Part shown: piece by piece, positions 17,802-27,430 of the stretch
Layout: each line of letters starts with the position of its first letter
Numbering within the stretch: position 1 is the stretch's first letter
NCBI GenBank assembly: GCA_002497075.1
Contig: DAML01000011.1
Location: forward strand, 61,696 to 125,695
DNA from: Methanomassiliicoccaceae archaeon UBA472
GTDB taxonomy: Archaea > Thermoplasmatota > Thermoplasmata > Methanomassiliicoccales > UBA472
Length of the DNA stretch: 64,000 nt
Direction: 5' to 3'
Notes under the pieces: model-generated
Databases searched by the model: none
Seen by the model: the letters and a program-made list of their open reading frames with translations, nothing else
What the model was told of the DNA's origin: nothing
Translations under genes and position numbers: made by a program

Positions 17802-18904
17802 GGATCGAACCACCTCTGGGCCGCTAACGTGGGAGCCAAAGCCCCAATGATTATTGTTCCCACCAATATTGAGAATTGCGTTGTGTCGATCAGTCCCTGC
17901 TCCAATCCGAACTGCAGGAAGACCATGCCGAACGTAAGCGACGTGGACATCAGCAAGGCGATGTACACGCGGTCCTTGCGCAAGGACCCGCTCACCGTCG
18001 GCAATACGAACACCATCTTGAGCAGTACGCGCCCGAACCCTAGCGCCAGTATGATCAGGGCGCCGGCGATGAGAGCCTCCATGGAGACGTTCGAACCTGC
18101 GGCCAGGAAGAACAGGGAGACCATGAACCCCAGGAAGACGGTGCGAACCTTGGACCAGGCCTCCTTCCTCTCGTTGAGGGAGCGGGACATGGCGAAGCCG
18201 AAGAGATAAGCGGGAAGCACAGCGGCCACGCCGGCCACGGACGCCAGACCGGCCAACAGCAGAAGCGGCAGGAGCACCAACTTCACCTCCGGTTCCCCGG
18301 GACGCCCCTTGAATCGGTCCAGGACCCTCCCGGCGTACCGATAGGCTAATGGTACGATCAGGAGCACCGCCAAGACCAGGATAAGCACCTCGATGCCGGG
18401 AGGTGCGAACAGCACCGCCAAAGCGATCGACGCGATGAGGTTCGTCAGGAAGCAGGCCGCTAGTATCACGGAACCGACGTCCGTCCTGGCCCGGCCGCCC
18501 TCTACCAGAACGACGTAAACGATGGCCACGGACGTTTCCGATAGCGCCACCCCGGATAATAGAGACGCGTCCAGGGACCATCCGGCCAGATAGTACATGG
18601 CGAGAGGCACGGTGATGAAGACCGAGAGGAAGGACGCCAGGGCGAGAGGCAGGCTGCTCTTCCATTGCCTTCGCATTCGTTCCAACTCCATCTCCGTGCC
18701 GGCCAGGAAGGTCAGGCCAATGCCACCTAATATCGCCAGGAACGAGAACCACTCGAAGTCCGCGGAACGGATGCCTAGGACCTGACCGACCGCCAACCCC
18801 AGCAGGATCTCGAATATCGCCGCTGACAGACCGAACCGGGAGGCGATCAGCTGGGCGCTCACCGCCAGGAACATCAGGAATGCCAGGGCCAGTAGGTCGT
18901 TCAA
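17783..18904 (-). CDS. Cation:proton antiporter, CPA2 family
   Basis: This is a 373-residue integral membrane protein with about eleven to twelve helices. It follows the Na+/H+ exchanger (KefB/NapA) pattern: an N-terminal helix pair with FEILLGLAVG, LAGTEMELE after the third helix, and SGVALSETSVAIVYVVL in the core where related proteins have their ion-binding acids. The C-terminal regulatory (TrkA-N) domain is absent; the overlapping downstream UspA gene may replace it. It starts at a TTG at 18904 in the given frame; an ATG ten codons later would shorten the first helix. Substrate ion (Na+, K+) not determinable. Confidence 0.82.
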   Translation of the reverse strand: MNDLLALAFLMFLAVSAQLIASRFGLSAAIFEILLGLAVGQVLGIRSADFEWFSFLAILGGIGLTFLAGTEMELERMRRQWKSSLPLALASFLSVFITVPLAMYYLAGWSLDASLLSGVALSETSVAIVYVVLVEGGRARTDVGSVILAACFLTNLIASIALAVLFAPPGIEVLILVLAVLLIVPLAYRYAGRVLDRFKGRPGEPEVKLVLLPLLLLAGLASVAGVAAVLPAYLFGFAMSRSLNERKEAWSKVRTVFLGFMVSLFFLAAGSNVSMEALIAGALIILALGFGRVLLKMVFVLPTVSGSLRKDRVYIALLMSTSLTFGMVFLQFGLEQGLIDTTQFSILVGTIIIGALAPTLAAQRWFDPWTKRN

Positions 18905-18991
18905 TTCCGCACTTCCTTACGCTATACACCAAACAACAATTTGGTCTTTACCACCATGCGCTTGATATATCGCCAGGACGATGAAGCGAAC

Positions 18992-20053
18992 ATGCGTTAC
19001 CTCTCCGGCCTGGTGCTGGGCCAGAACGGCTTTTTCCCCGGTCACGTAGGCATCGAGGACGGGGTGATAGCTGAGATCGGGCGCGGAAAGAAGGGTAGCG
19101 CTCAAGCCCGGGGTCTGATCGTCCCCACCTTCGTGAACGGACATACTCACATCGCCGATTACATAGTGCCGGTCGACCCCACCATGACGCTGGAAGAGCT
19201 TGTCGCCCCACCAAAAGGGCTGAAGCACCGCGTCCTGGAGCAGGCGTTGCCGGAGGACCTCATGCGCGGCATGCTCTCCATGAAGCGCTTCATGGCCCGG
19301 CGAGGCGTCTCGCAGTTCCTGGATTTCCGCGAGGGCGGCTACGACGGCTCCGATTACCTGCGTCGCTTGGACGGGGAGGGCGCCGACTCGTTCATCATGG
19401 GTCGCCCGAAGTTATTGGAGTTCTGCCGCTCCGGCACCAGGAGATTGCTGAAGGTGGCCGACGGCATCGCCGTATCGTCCATCTCCGACTGGGAGTATCC
19501 AGAACTGCAGAAGCTCGCCAAGGAAGTGCACGAACAAGGCAAGCCGTTCGCCATTCACGCTTCTGAACGTGTTCGGGAGAACATCGACAAGGTGCTTGAC
19601 CTGAAGCCGTCGTACATCGTGCACATGACGGAGGCGACGGACGACGACATGCGCAAGGTGTCGCAGGCCGGCATTCCGGTCGTGTCCTGCCCCCGCTCCA
19701 ACATGTTCTTCGGGAAGACGCCTCCTCTAGCAAGAATGCTGGAGAACGGCCTCACCGTGGCGTTAGGAACGGACAACGCCATGATCTGCCTCCCGGACAT
19801 GCTGGCCGAGATGGAAGTGACCGCCCGGGTGCTTCGTTCACAGGGCCGCGACGGCGTCAAGGACGCTCTGGACATGGCCATGAACGGAAGAAAATTATTA
19901 AATCGCCAGGAACCGTTTAGTATAGAACCGGGAGCACGCTGCGAGCTGATGGTGCTCAGGCAGCGGGGCGGTGACCCGATCACCGACCTCGTGCTGCGCA
20001 GCGCCGCGGACGCACCTGAGCTGGTGTGCATAGGTAAGAATTGCTGGAGATGA
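18992..20053 (+). CDS. Amidohydrolase family protein (cytosine deaminase/ATZ-like)
   Basis: This is a 353-residue metal-dependent hydrolase. Metal ligands are visible in order: NGHTHIADY (HxH), FAIHASE, IVHMTEA and LGTDNAM (Asp). The N-terminal MRYLSGLVLGQ and C-terminal strands make the small beta-sandwich typical of the family. The frame opens at a TTG (18941), but the ATG at 18992 begins exactly where the family fold begins. It has a TATA-like GATATAT about 25-30 bp upstream, so a leaderless start there is preferred. The substrate is probably an aminohydrolysed purine/pyrimidine or similar; this is inferred only. It is followed 4 bp later by a UspA gene. Confidence 0.83.
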   Translation: MRYLSGLVLGQNGFFPGHVGIEDGVIAEIGRGKKGSAQARGLIVPTFVNGHTHIADYIVPVDPTMTLEELVAPPKGLKHRVLEQALPEDLMRGMLSMKRFMARRGVSQFLDFREGGYDGSDYLRRLDGEGADSFIMGRPKLLEFCRSGTRRLLKVADGIAVSSISDWEYPELQKLAKEVHEQGKPFAIHASERVRENIDKVLDLKPSYIVHMTEATDDDMRKVSQAGIPVVSCPRSNMFFGKTPPLARMLENGLTVALGTDNAMICLPDMLAEMEVTARVLRSQGRDGVKDALDMAMNGRKLLNRQEPFSIEPGARCELMVLRQRGGDPITDLVLRSAADAPELVCIGKNCWR

Positions 20054-20057
20054 TAGG

Positions 20058-20501
20058 ATGACCCTGTTCAAGAAGATACTGATCCCGACCGACGGGAGCG
20101 AATATACCAAGGCTGCCGTTAGCAAGGGATTGGAGATGGCCAAGGCGACCGGTGCCGAGGTCACCGCCCTGTACGTGGTCGATCAGACCTCCTTCATCAA
20201 CTTCCCCATGGACTCCACCATCATCAGCGTGTACACGCTGCTGGAGAGGGAGGGCGAAGAGGCCATGGAGTACGTCAAGAAGGAAGCCGAGAAGTTCGGC
20301 GTGAAGCTAACGACCCGTATCGAGGAAGGTTCCCCGTCCCGGAAGATAGTGGACCTCTCGGCCGAACATGACCTGGTGGTCATGGGCACCCTCGGAAGGA
20401 CCGGTTTCTCCAAGCTGCTGCTGGGCTCTGTGGCGGAACGAGTCGTTCGATTCGCCAAGTGCCCCGTCCTCGTCGTAAGGTCCCCGGGGGAGGAAAACTA
20501 A
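20058..20501 (+). CDS. Universal stress protein (UspA family)
   Basis: This is a 147-residue UspA domain. KKILIPTDGSEYTKAAV is the first strand with the conserved Asp. GTLGRTGFSKLLLGSVAERV is the complete G-2x-G-9x-G-S/T ATP-binding loop, so it belongs to the ATP-binding subclass. It abuts the CBS-domain gene (start in the next base), suggesting a nucleotide-sensing pair. It is distinct in sequence from the UspA protein encoded at 17376. Confidence 0.9.
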   Translation: MTLFKKILIPTDGSEYTKAAVSKGLEMAKATGAEVTALYVVDQTSFINFPMDSTIISVYTLLEREGEEAMEYVKKEAEKFGVKLTTRIEEGSPSRKIVDLSAEHDLVVMGTLGRTGFSKLLLGSVAERVVRFAKCPVLVVRSPGEEN

Positions 20502-21350
20502 ATGGCCACCGTTGGGGACGTGATGACGTCCAATCCGATAGTTGCCCAGGTCCCTGGCTCCCGCCAGGAAGTTCTCAAGATAATGGTGCAGCACAACCTC
20601 ACCGGCCTTCCGGTGGTGCGCCGCAATGACGGTTCCTTGGCTGGAATGATCACCCGCCAGGATATCTTCGACCGTCCGGAGGAGGAGCAGGCGGCCATGA
20701 TAATGCAGAGGGAGCACCCATCCATCTCGCCGAAGGCCACCGTGGAGGAGGCGGCGAAGATCCTGGTCGAAGGCACCATGCGCCATCTGCCTGTGGTGGA
20801 AGGAAAGCGCCTGGTCGGCATCCTGACGCCTACCGATCTCCTGTGCATCGTCGAGAAGAGGAACATCGACCTGCCGGTGGAGAAGGTCATACGCTCACCC
20901 TGCGTCCCGATATTCCAGGAGTCCACGTTGGCTGTGGCGAACGTCATACTCAAGGTCTCCAAGTCATCCGCCCTGCCGGTGCTGGATGAGCATGGGCGTT
21001 TGACGGGCATCGTCACCGACCGGGACATCTTCAACAAGGCCTATGTGGACGGGGTCGAGGCGGCCAACGCCATGGGCTTCGGGGAGGATGAGGACCATTG
21101 GTCCTGGGACGGACTGCGGAACGTCATGAAGCTGTGGTACGAAGTGTCAAAGATAGAGCTTCCCGGGCTGCCGATCAAGGACATAATGGTCCGCGATCCC
21201 ACGACCGTCTTCAAGAAGACCGCTATCTCGGAAGCGGCCCGCATCATGCGCAAGAACGATTTCGGCCAATTGCCGGTCCGGGACAACAAGGACAGGCTTC
21301 TGGCAATGATATACGATCACGACATCATTTCCGTGCTTGTGAAGGAGTAG
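20502..21350 (+). CDS. Four-CBS-domain protein
   Basis: This is a 282-residue protein made of two Bateman modules: CBS repeats at about 1-58, 65-118, 124-180 and 226-282. Repeated signatures are GLPVVRRNDGSLAGMIT, HLPVVEGKRLVGILT, ALPVLDEHGRLTGIVT and QLPVRDNKDRLLAMIY. A tryptophan-rich insert (about 188-210) separates the third and fourth repeats. Such proteins bind AMP, ATP or SAM and act as energy sensors; the ligand is not known here. It lies between uspA and glyS in one close-packed unit, 6 bp before GlyRS. Confidence 0.88.
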   Translation: MATVGDVMTSNPIVAQVPGSRQEVLKIMVQHNLTGLPVVRRNDGSLAGMITRQDIFDRPEEEQAAMIMQREHPSISPKATVEEAAKILVEGTMRHLPVVEGKRLVGILTPTDLLCIVEKRNIDLPVEKVIRSPCVPIFQESTLAVANVILKVSKSSALPVLDEHGRLTGIVTDRDIFNKAYVDGVEAANAMGFGEDEDHWSWDGLRNVMKLWYEVSKIELPGLPIKDIMVRDPTTVFKKTAISEAARIMRKNDFGQLPVRDNKDRLLAMIYDHDIISVLVKE

Positions 21351-21356
21351 ACAACA

Positions 21357-23045
21357 ATGAAGGAGGTCAGCTCCGGGGAGATGCTCTCCCTATGCAAGAG
21401 ACGCGGGTTCATCTACCCTGCGTACGAGATATACGGCGGTATCGCCGGGCTTTACGATTACGGTCCGTTAGGAACGGCATTGAAGAGCAACATCGCCGAC
21501 CTGTGGCGCAAGATCTACGCCCTGCAGGAAGGTTTCGTCGAAATAGACGGCGACAACGTGGGACCGGAAGCGGTTTTCAAGGCCTCCGGGCACGTCGATA
21601 ACTTTGCTGATCTCTCCGTAACGTGCAAGGCGTGCGGAGAATCGTTCCGGGCGGACCATTTGGCTAAAGGGCTGCACCCCAATCCCGATTCACTGTCGAT
21701 AGAGCAGCTGCAGAAGGTCCTCCGCGATAACGATGTGAAATGTCCATGCGGCGGCGAGTTCGCTGACGTGGAAGAGTTCAATCTGATGTTCAAGACCAAG
21801 ATCGGTCCCGGGAACGGACGCACCGGTTACTTGCGCCCGGAAACCGCGCAGTCCATCTTCGTGAATTACACGAATCTTTATCGCCACTGCCGCGAGAAAC
21901 TTCCGTTCGGCTGCATTCAGGTAGGCCGCGGCTTCAGGAACGAGATATCGCCAAGGCAGGGCGTTATCCGCCTCAGGGAGTTCAACATGATGGAGGCGGA
22001 GCTGTTCGTCGATCCTGAGGACAAGTCCTGGCCCCGTTACAGCGACGCCCGGGACAGGAAGGTCAAGCTGGTCCCCAACTCTGACGAAAAGGAGGTTGAG
22101 ATGACCATCGGCGAGGCGGTCGCGAACGGGACGATCGGCAATGAGACGCTCGGATACTTTATCTGGGTCACTTACGATTTCCTGACATCCGCCGGCGTCG
22201 ATCCCGCAAAGCTCCGTTTCCGCCAGCACCTCAAGACCGAGATGGCGCATTACGCTGCTGATTGCTGGGACGCCGAGACGCTCATCAGCTTCGGCTGGAC
22301 CGAGATAGTCGGCATAGCCGACCGCGGTTGTTGGGACCTGTCGCAGCACATGAAGTTCTCTAAAGCCGACCTCACGGCATTCAAGCGCTTCGACGAGCCT
22401 CGGGACGTGGAGCGCGATGTCGTAAAACCGAAGTTCGGCGCGTTAGGCCCGCGTTTCAAGGGCGCCGCCGGAGACATCAAGAAGCAGTTGGAGGCCATGG
22501 ACGCTTCCGCGGTCCATGACGGTCTCGTTACGGTCACGGTCGACGGGCAGCCAGTCGATCTGGATAGCACCTACTACGAGGTCGTACGGATAAAGGAGAA
22601 GGTGAACGGCGTTCGCGTCGTTCCGCACGTCATCGAACCGTCCCACGGCCTGGACCGCATTCTTTACAGCTGCCTGGAGCACGCCTATTCCGAGAAGGAG
22701 GATGGCTATGTCACATTGAAGCTAAAGCCGGCCGTCGCCCCCATAAAGGTCGGCGTGTTCCCACTCATGGACAAGGACGGCATGGCCGAGGTGGCCAAGG
22801 CACTTGACCTCGCGTTGCGCGAGGAGGGCATCGCCACTTATTATGATGACTCTGGCTCCATCGGACGACGTTACGCCAGAATGGACGAGGCCGGGACGCC
22901 GTGGTGCGTCACCGTCGACTACGACACCCTGGAGAAGGGTGACGTCACCGTTCGCGATCGCGACACCGCCGAACAGCTGCGCATGTCCGCTGACGACGTT
23001 GTGAACTGGGTCAAGGACCGGCTCAGACGCAAACTATCATGCTGA
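21357..23045 (+). CDS. glyS: Glycyl-tRNA synthetase (archaeal/eukaryotic alpha2 type)
   Basis: This is a 562-residue class IIA synthetase. The N-terminal RRGFIYPAYEIYGGIAGLYD is the GlyRS signature and glycine pocket entrance. Motif 2 is FRNEISPRQGVIRLREF. Motif 3 is the HGLDRIL region near the C-terminal third, followed by the anticodon-binding domain (KVGVFPLMDKDGMAE). A zinc-ribbon-like insert has CKACGESF and CPCGGEF. The length is normal. A tRNA-Gly(GCC) gene, its substrate, is in this window at 29309. Confidence 0.95.
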   Translation: MKEVSSGEMLSLCKRRGFIYPAYEIYGGIAGLYDYGPLGTALKSNIADLWRKIYALQEGFVEIDGDNVGPEAVFKASGHVDNFADLSVTCKACGESFRADHLAKGLHPNPDSLSIEQLQKVLRDNDVKCPCGGEFADVEEFNLMFKTKIGPGNGRTGYLRPETAQSIFVNYTNLYRHCREKLPFGCIQVGRGFRNEISPRQGVIRLREFNMMEAELFVDPEDKSWPRYSDARDRKVKLVPNSDEKEVEMTIGEAVANGTIGNETLGYFIWVTYDFLTSAGVDPAKLRFRQHLKTEMAHYAADCWDAETLISFGWTEIVGIADRGCWDLSQHMKFSKADLTAFKRFDEPRDVERDVVKPKFGALGPRFKGAAGDIKKQLEAMDASAVHDGLVTVTVDGQPVDLDSTYYEVVRIKEKVNGVRVVPHVIEPSHGLDRILYSCLEHAYSEKEDGYVTLKLKPAVAPIKVGVFPLMDKDGMAEVAKALDLALREEGIATYYDDSGSIGRRYARMDEAGTPWCVTVDYDTLEKGDVTVRDRDTAEQLRMSADDVVNWVKDRLRRKLSC

Positions 23046-23079
23046 ACTAAACCCTATATATCCTGGAAGGTGAACAAAA

Positions 23080-24282
23080 ATGGTAGGAGAAAGCATCGAG
23101 GGATTAAAAAAGAGGGAACTGCTCAGGTCCCTGATCGACGCCAACAAGGTCGGCGACCTGATGAGGAAGAAGTTCGAGACCGTTGACCCGGAGACCGCTC
23201 TCTCCGACGTTGTGGCGAAGATGAAGTCATCCGACCTGCACGAGATACCGGTGGTCGACGGCAAGAAGCTGGTCGGGGTGATCAGCTACGGGACGGTCAT
23301 AAGGAAAAAGAACCTGGTGATCGGCACCAAGGCGAAATCCATGGTGGAAACGACTCCCGAGATCAACGTCGATACGCCGCTCACAGAAGTGGCGGAGCAC
23401 TTCCTTTCCTCCGGTTACAGGCACCTGCCGGTCACCAAGGGAAAGACGATACAGGGAATAATCACCCGCGCCAACGTCATTTCCGTACTTCCGAAGCTGA
23501 AGGACGTCAAGGCGCTCAAGGTCGCCGACGTGATGAGCGACAGCGCGCGTTCCGTCCACGAGAAGGACCTCATCAAGAACGCCATGGGCCTGATGCGCGA
23601 CCTTGAGGTCCGCACCGTACCGGTGGTGGACGATTACGACCGGCTCGTAGGCATAATAGGCATCAAGGACATCGTGCAGTACTCCTGGAGCGGTTCCGGA
23701 ACGCAGAACCAGGGCCGCAAGGACATGGCCGGGAACAACAACCCGGTGGAGCTTGAAGTGCGCTCGGTAATGCACGACTCTCCGATCACGCTGACGGCAG
23801 AGGACGACCTTACCAAGGCCATCAACACCATGGTCGACAAGAACATCTCCACGATCCCCGTGGTTTCCGGCGACCGCATGGTCGGCATCGTCACCAAGTA
23901 CGACATCCTGGAGCTGGTGGCGTCCGTTCGTAACCGTGACATGGTCTACACCCAGATATCCGGTCTGGAGGAAGAGGACCGCTTCTCCCTGGACACCATG
24001 GAGAAGGAGATACAGTCCGGTCTGGCGAAGATATCCAAGTTCACCCGGCCTTTACTTTTCACGATCCACGTGAGCAAGTACAACCACACCGGGAACAGCG
24101 CCAAGTATTCGCTCATCGGACGTCTCACCACGGAGAACTCGCACTTCATGTCGAAGGCCGTGGACTGGTCCCTCGGCCAGGCAACGGTCGAACTCATGGA
24201 CAACCTGGACCGCATCGTCACCGAGAAGAAGGAACACAACCTGGACGTGCGGATGAAGAAGAACCTGCACAAAAAGGTCTGA
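23080..24282 (+). CDS. Four-CBS-domain protein with a C-terminal HPF/S30AE-like domain
   Basis: This is a 400-residue protein. CBS repeats lie at about 20-72, 82-135, 146-200 and 226-280; each ends in the DxxVGIIx-type strand. The last 100 residues (about 300-400) form a different domain containing FTIHVSKYNHTG, YSLIGRLTTEN and WSLGQATVELMDNL. The order of strands and helices resembles ribosome hibernation promoting factor (S30AE/YfiA). If so, it could couple ribosome silencing to adenylate levels; this is an inference from pattern. It stands between the genes for GlyRS and ValRS, which fits a translation role. Confidence 0.8.
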   Translation: MVGESIEGLKKRELLRSLIDANKVGDLMRKKFETVDPETALSDVVAKMKSSDLHEIPVVDGKKLVGVISYGTVIRKKNLVIGTKAKSMVETTPEINVDTPLTEVAEHFLSSGYRHLPVTKGKTIQGIITRANVISVLPKLKDVKALKVADVMSDSARSVHEKDLIKNAMGLMRDLEVRTVPVVDDYDRLVGIIGIKDIVQYSWSGSGTQNQGRKDMAGNNNPVELEVRSVMHDSPITLTAEDDLTKAINTMVDKNISTIPVVSGDRMVGIVTKYDILELVASVRNRDMVYTQISGLEEEDRFSLDTMEKEIQSGLAKISKFTRPLLFTIHVSKYNHTGNSAKYSLIGRLTTENSHFMSKAVDWSLGQATVELMDNLDRIVTEKKEHNLDVRMKKNLHKKV

Positions 24283-24330
24283 GGCGCTCAGCAACCTTTT
24301 TTAAACCTCTTCCCATTCCCTTTCCAGTCC

Positions 24331-26955
24331 ATGGCACAATACGAGGCGATACAGACCGAAAGGAAGTGGCAGAAGCAGTGGAAGGACTGGGAGCTTTACA
24401 AGTTCGATCAGGATTCTGAGGCTCCCGTTTACTCCGTTGACAACCCTCCGAGGTACGCCTCCGGATCCTTGCATCTGGGTCACGCCACTGGCTATTCGCT
24501 GATCGATTTTGCTGCACGGTATCACAGGCAACGGGGCTTCAACGTGATGTTCCCGCTGTGCTTCGATGTTAACGGAACTCCGGTTGAAGTTCGGGTGGAA
24601 AAGAAGTTCGGCATCAACAAGTACTCCGTGCCGCGCCCGGAATACATCAAGATGTGCGAGGAGTACGCCAACTCGTTCATCGACTCGATGACGCAGCAGT
24701 TCGAGATACTGGGGGAGAGCATGGACCCCTCCATCTACTATCAGACCGACGCGCCTTACTACCGCCGTATCACGCAGATCTCCTTTCTCAAGATGCTGGA
24801 GAAGGGCCTGGCGTACAAGGGCGAGTACCCGGTCAACTGGTGCCCCCGCTGCATTACGGCCTTGGCGGACGCTGAAGTTGAATATGACCAGAACATGACC
24901 AAGCTCAATTACGTCAAGTTCTTTTTAGCGGACGGGACAGGGCACATAGTAATCGCCACGACGCGTCCGGAGCTCATCTGCACCTGCCAGACCATCGCCG
25001 TTCATCCGAACGACGAGCGCTATCGCGATCTGGTGGGCAAGGACATCATCACTCCCGTTTTCGGAAAGAAGGTCAAGGTCATCTCGGACGAGAAGGTCGA
25101 TCCGGCCTTCGGTTCCGGGATCGTAATGATATGCACCATCGGCGACAAGACCGACCTCGAGTGGGTCATGAAGTACAAGCTGCCGCTGGAGAAGGGATTG
25201 GACGAAGAGGGGCGAATGACGGCGTTGGCTGGGCCGTACCAAGGAATGCCGGTAAAGGACGCCCGCACCAAGATAACCGAGGACCTTCTGGCCCAGGGCA
25301 TCATCATCAAGCAGGAGGAGCAGCAGCAGAACCGCTCCATATGCTGGAGATGCCACACGCCCATCGAATTTTTACAGGTCAAGCAGTGGTTCATCCGGAT
25401 AATGGACTTCAAGAAGGAAGTTCTTGCTAAGGCCGACGAGATCGAGTGGTTCCCGGAGTTCATGAAAGTGCGTTTGCAGGACTGGGTGAACTCGCTGCAG
25501 TGGGACTGGGTCGTTTCCCGTCAGCGCTACTTCGCTACGCCTATACCAGTATGGGAATGCGAGAAGTGCGGTTACGTGCTTCCGGCGAAAGAGAAGGATT
25601 GCTACATCGATCCGACGGTGACGCCGCCATACAAGGACGCCTGCCCCATGTGCGGCGGTGAGCTCAAAGGCTGCCCGGACGTGTTCGACACGTGGATGGA
25701 TTCATCCGTTTCCCCGTTGTACAACACCTTCTGGCAGCGGGACGAGGAGAAGTTCAAGCGGCTGTACCCGATGTCCCTGAGGCCGCAGTCCCATGACATC
25801 ATCCGCACCTGGGCCTTCTATACGATACTACGCGAACATCTGCTCACCGGACAGAAGCCCTGGGACCACATCATGATACACGGGTTCATCATGGCCCCCG
25901 ACGGAACGCCCATGCATACGTCGCTCGGTAACGTCATCGATCCGATGCCGCTGCTGGAGTCGTACGGAACGGACGCGCTGCGCTATTACGCCTGCACGTG
26001 TTCTTTGGGCGAGGACCATGCCTTCCGCGAGAGGGACGTCGTGCACGGCAAGAAGCTGTGCACCAAGATCTGGAACCTTGGAAAGCTTATTGAAATGACC
26101 GTCACGGAGAAGCCGGAGAAGGTGCAGCTGAAACCTATCGACCGGTGGATCATGTCCCGGTACACCAAGGTGCTGGCGACGGTGACCGAGCACATGGACT
26201 CGTATAACTTTGACAAAGCCATGCGCGAGGTGGAGAACTTCGCCTGGAAGGAGTTCGCCGATCACTACGTGGAAATGATAAAGCACCGCACGCGCGGGAA
26301 CGATAGGTCGGTGAAGTACACTCTGTACACCATCTATCTGGGCATACTGAAGATGATGGCGCCCATGCTCCCGCACGTGACGGAGGACGCCTATCAAGCG
26401 TTCGCGAAAATGGACGGGGCGAAGTCCATTCACGTTAGCAAGTGGCCGGAACCGGAGCGCATCGATGAAGACGCGGAGCGCAAGGGTGACCTGACCAAGG
26501 AGATCATCGCTTCCGTCCGGACGTGGAAGGCGGAGAAGAAGTACCCGCTGAACAAGGAGCTGCTGCAGGTGGAGATAGTCGGCAAGGACTCCGAGCTGCT
26601 CAGAGGTTACGAGGATGATATCGCTGCCACGGTGCGCGCCGATAAGGTCGATCTGCTGAAGGAAGCTCGCCTGGACAGGTGCGCGATGTCGGTAAAGCCG
26701 GTGCACGCCAAGCTCGGACCGCTCTTCAAGAACCATGCAAAGGAGATCGTCGGACAGATAGCCACCATGGAGCCGGAGACGGTATTGCAGCTGCTGAACA
26801 CCAAGGGCTCCTTCGAGATCATGATGAACGACGGACATAACGTGCTGATAACCAGCGACCTGGTCGAGGTGGCCTGCGAGCTGCGTTATCAGGGTAAGGC
26901 CGTGGAGACCATCCAGGTCGGTGACCTGTTGGTCCTCATTGAGGCCAAACCTTAG
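24331..26955 (+). CDS. valS: Valyl-tRNA synthetase with an altered KMSKS loop
   Basis: This is an 874-residue class I synthetase. The HIGH motif is HLGH in SGSLHLGHATGY. Zinc-binding CPRC and CGYVL/CPMC pairs, the editing domain with VIATTRPELICTC, and DTWMDSSVSPL (catalytic domain of ValRS) appear in order. The usual KMSKS loop reads PMHTSLGNVIDP, so both lysines are missing. The anticodon-binding helix bundle and C-terminal region follow. A TATA-like TTTTTTAAACC about 26-33 bp before the ATG suggests a leaderless message. Assignment to ValRS rather than IleRS/LeuRS rests on the pattern around the editing domain and overall length. Confidence 0.92.
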   Translation: MAQYEAIQTERKWQKQWKDWELYKFDQDSEAPVYSVDNPPRYASGSLHLGHATGYSLIDFAARYHRQRGFNVMFPLCFDVNGTPVEVRVEKKFGINKYSVPRPEYIKMCEEYANSFIDSMTQQFEILGESMDPSIYYQTDAPYYRRITQISFLKMLEKGLAYKGEYPVNWCPRCITALADAEVEYDQNMTKLNYVKFFLADGTGHIVIATTRPELICTCQTIAVHPNDERYRDLVGKDIITPVFGKKVKVISDEKVDPAFGSGIVMICTIGDKTDLEWVMKYKLPLEKGLDEEGRMTALAGPYQGMPVKDARTKITEDLLAQGIIIKQEEQQQNRSICWRCHTPIEFLQVKQWFIRIMDFKKEVLAKADEIEWFPEFMKVRLQDWVNSLQWDWVVSRQRYFATPIPVWECEKCGYVLPAKEKDCYIDPTVTPPYKDACPMCGGELKGCPDVFDTWMDSSVSPLYNTFWQRDEEKFKRLYPMSLRPQSHDIIRTWAFYTILREHLLTGQKPWDHIMIHGFIMAPDGTPMHTSLGNVIDPMPLLESYGTDALRYYACTCSLGEDHAFRERDVVHGKKLCTKIWNLGKLIEMTVTEKPEKVQLKPIDRWIMSRYTKVLATVTEHMDSYNFDKAMREVENFAWKEFADHYVEMIKHRTRGNDRSVKYTLYTIYLGILKMMAPMLPHVTEDAYQAFAKMDGAKSIHVSKWPEPERIDEDAERKGDLTKEIIASVRTWKAEKKYPLNKELLQVEIVGKDSELLRGYEDDIAATVRADKVDLLKEARLDRCAMSVKPVHAKLGPLFKNHAKEIVGQIATMEPETVLQLLNTKGSFEIMMNDGHNVLITSDLVEVACELRYQGKAVETIQVGDLLVLIEAKP

Positions 26956-26958
26956 GCA

Positions 26959-27339
26959 TCAGCGGCGTCGTTTCCTGTAGGACAGCTGCACGGTCGCTTT
27001 CCATAGCAGTATGGATACCAGCAGGAAGACCGCTCCCTTTTCGTCCACCAGCAGGAAGATCCCTCCGAGGAAGGCCAGAACCAACGAGACCATGGCCAGC
27101 ACTCCTCCCCATCTGTACGCCCTGCCGATCTGCTGCAGCGGGACGTATACCTGGTCGTAAAGAAGGTAAACGACAAGGACCAGGGCCAGGAGGAACGCCG
27201 CCTGGACGTAAGGCGAGACGAGCGAGAGAACGCTGTCGAAGAACAGAGAGCCGGGACTGGTGCCGAGCACCAGGAACAGCCCGAACAGGAACATCGATAG
27301 TATCGGGGCTAGTGATCGGTCGTATCTTCTGCGGCGCAT
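26959..27339 (-). CDS. Four-helix membrane protein, function unknown
   Basis: This is a 126-residue protein with basic ends (MRRRRYDRS..., ...SYRKRRR) and four predicted membrane helices (about 12-30, 44-62, 76-96, 100-115). No motif identifies a family. It ends 3 bp after valS (convergent) and is preceded by a strong terminator for the Vps62-like gene, so it is probably transcribed on its own. Confidence 0.6.
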   Translation of the reverse strand: MRRRRYDRSLAPILSMFLFGLFLVLGTSPGSLFFDSVLSLVSPYVQAAFLLALVLVVYLLYDQVYVPLQQIGRAYRWGGVLAMVSLVLAFLGGIFLLVDEKGAVFLLVSILLWKATVQLSYRKRRR

Positions 27340-27394
27340 CCCTTTCCAGGGAAGTACAGCGCAGATTTGTAGGTATCTGAAATTAAAAAGAAAG

Positions 27395-27418
27395 GAGCCC
27401 GGCCGCTGCGCCGGGCTC
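27395..27418 (-). terminator. Strong hairpin terminator of the Vps62-like gene
   Basis: GAGCCCGGC (27395-27403) pairs perfectly with GCCGGGCTC (27410-27418) across a 6-nt loop. On the minus strand it is followed by a run of T residues (CTTTCTTTTTAATT). It lies 13 bp behind the stop at 27431. Confidence 0.7.
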
Positions 27419-27430
27419 GTTGGTCTCGCA

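Noticed and set aside
17376..18932. A single 518-residue protein joining antiporter and UspA regions
   Set aside because: Only the last 141 residues carry UspA motifs; the first part is out of phase with the antiporter. Two overlapping genes explain the region.
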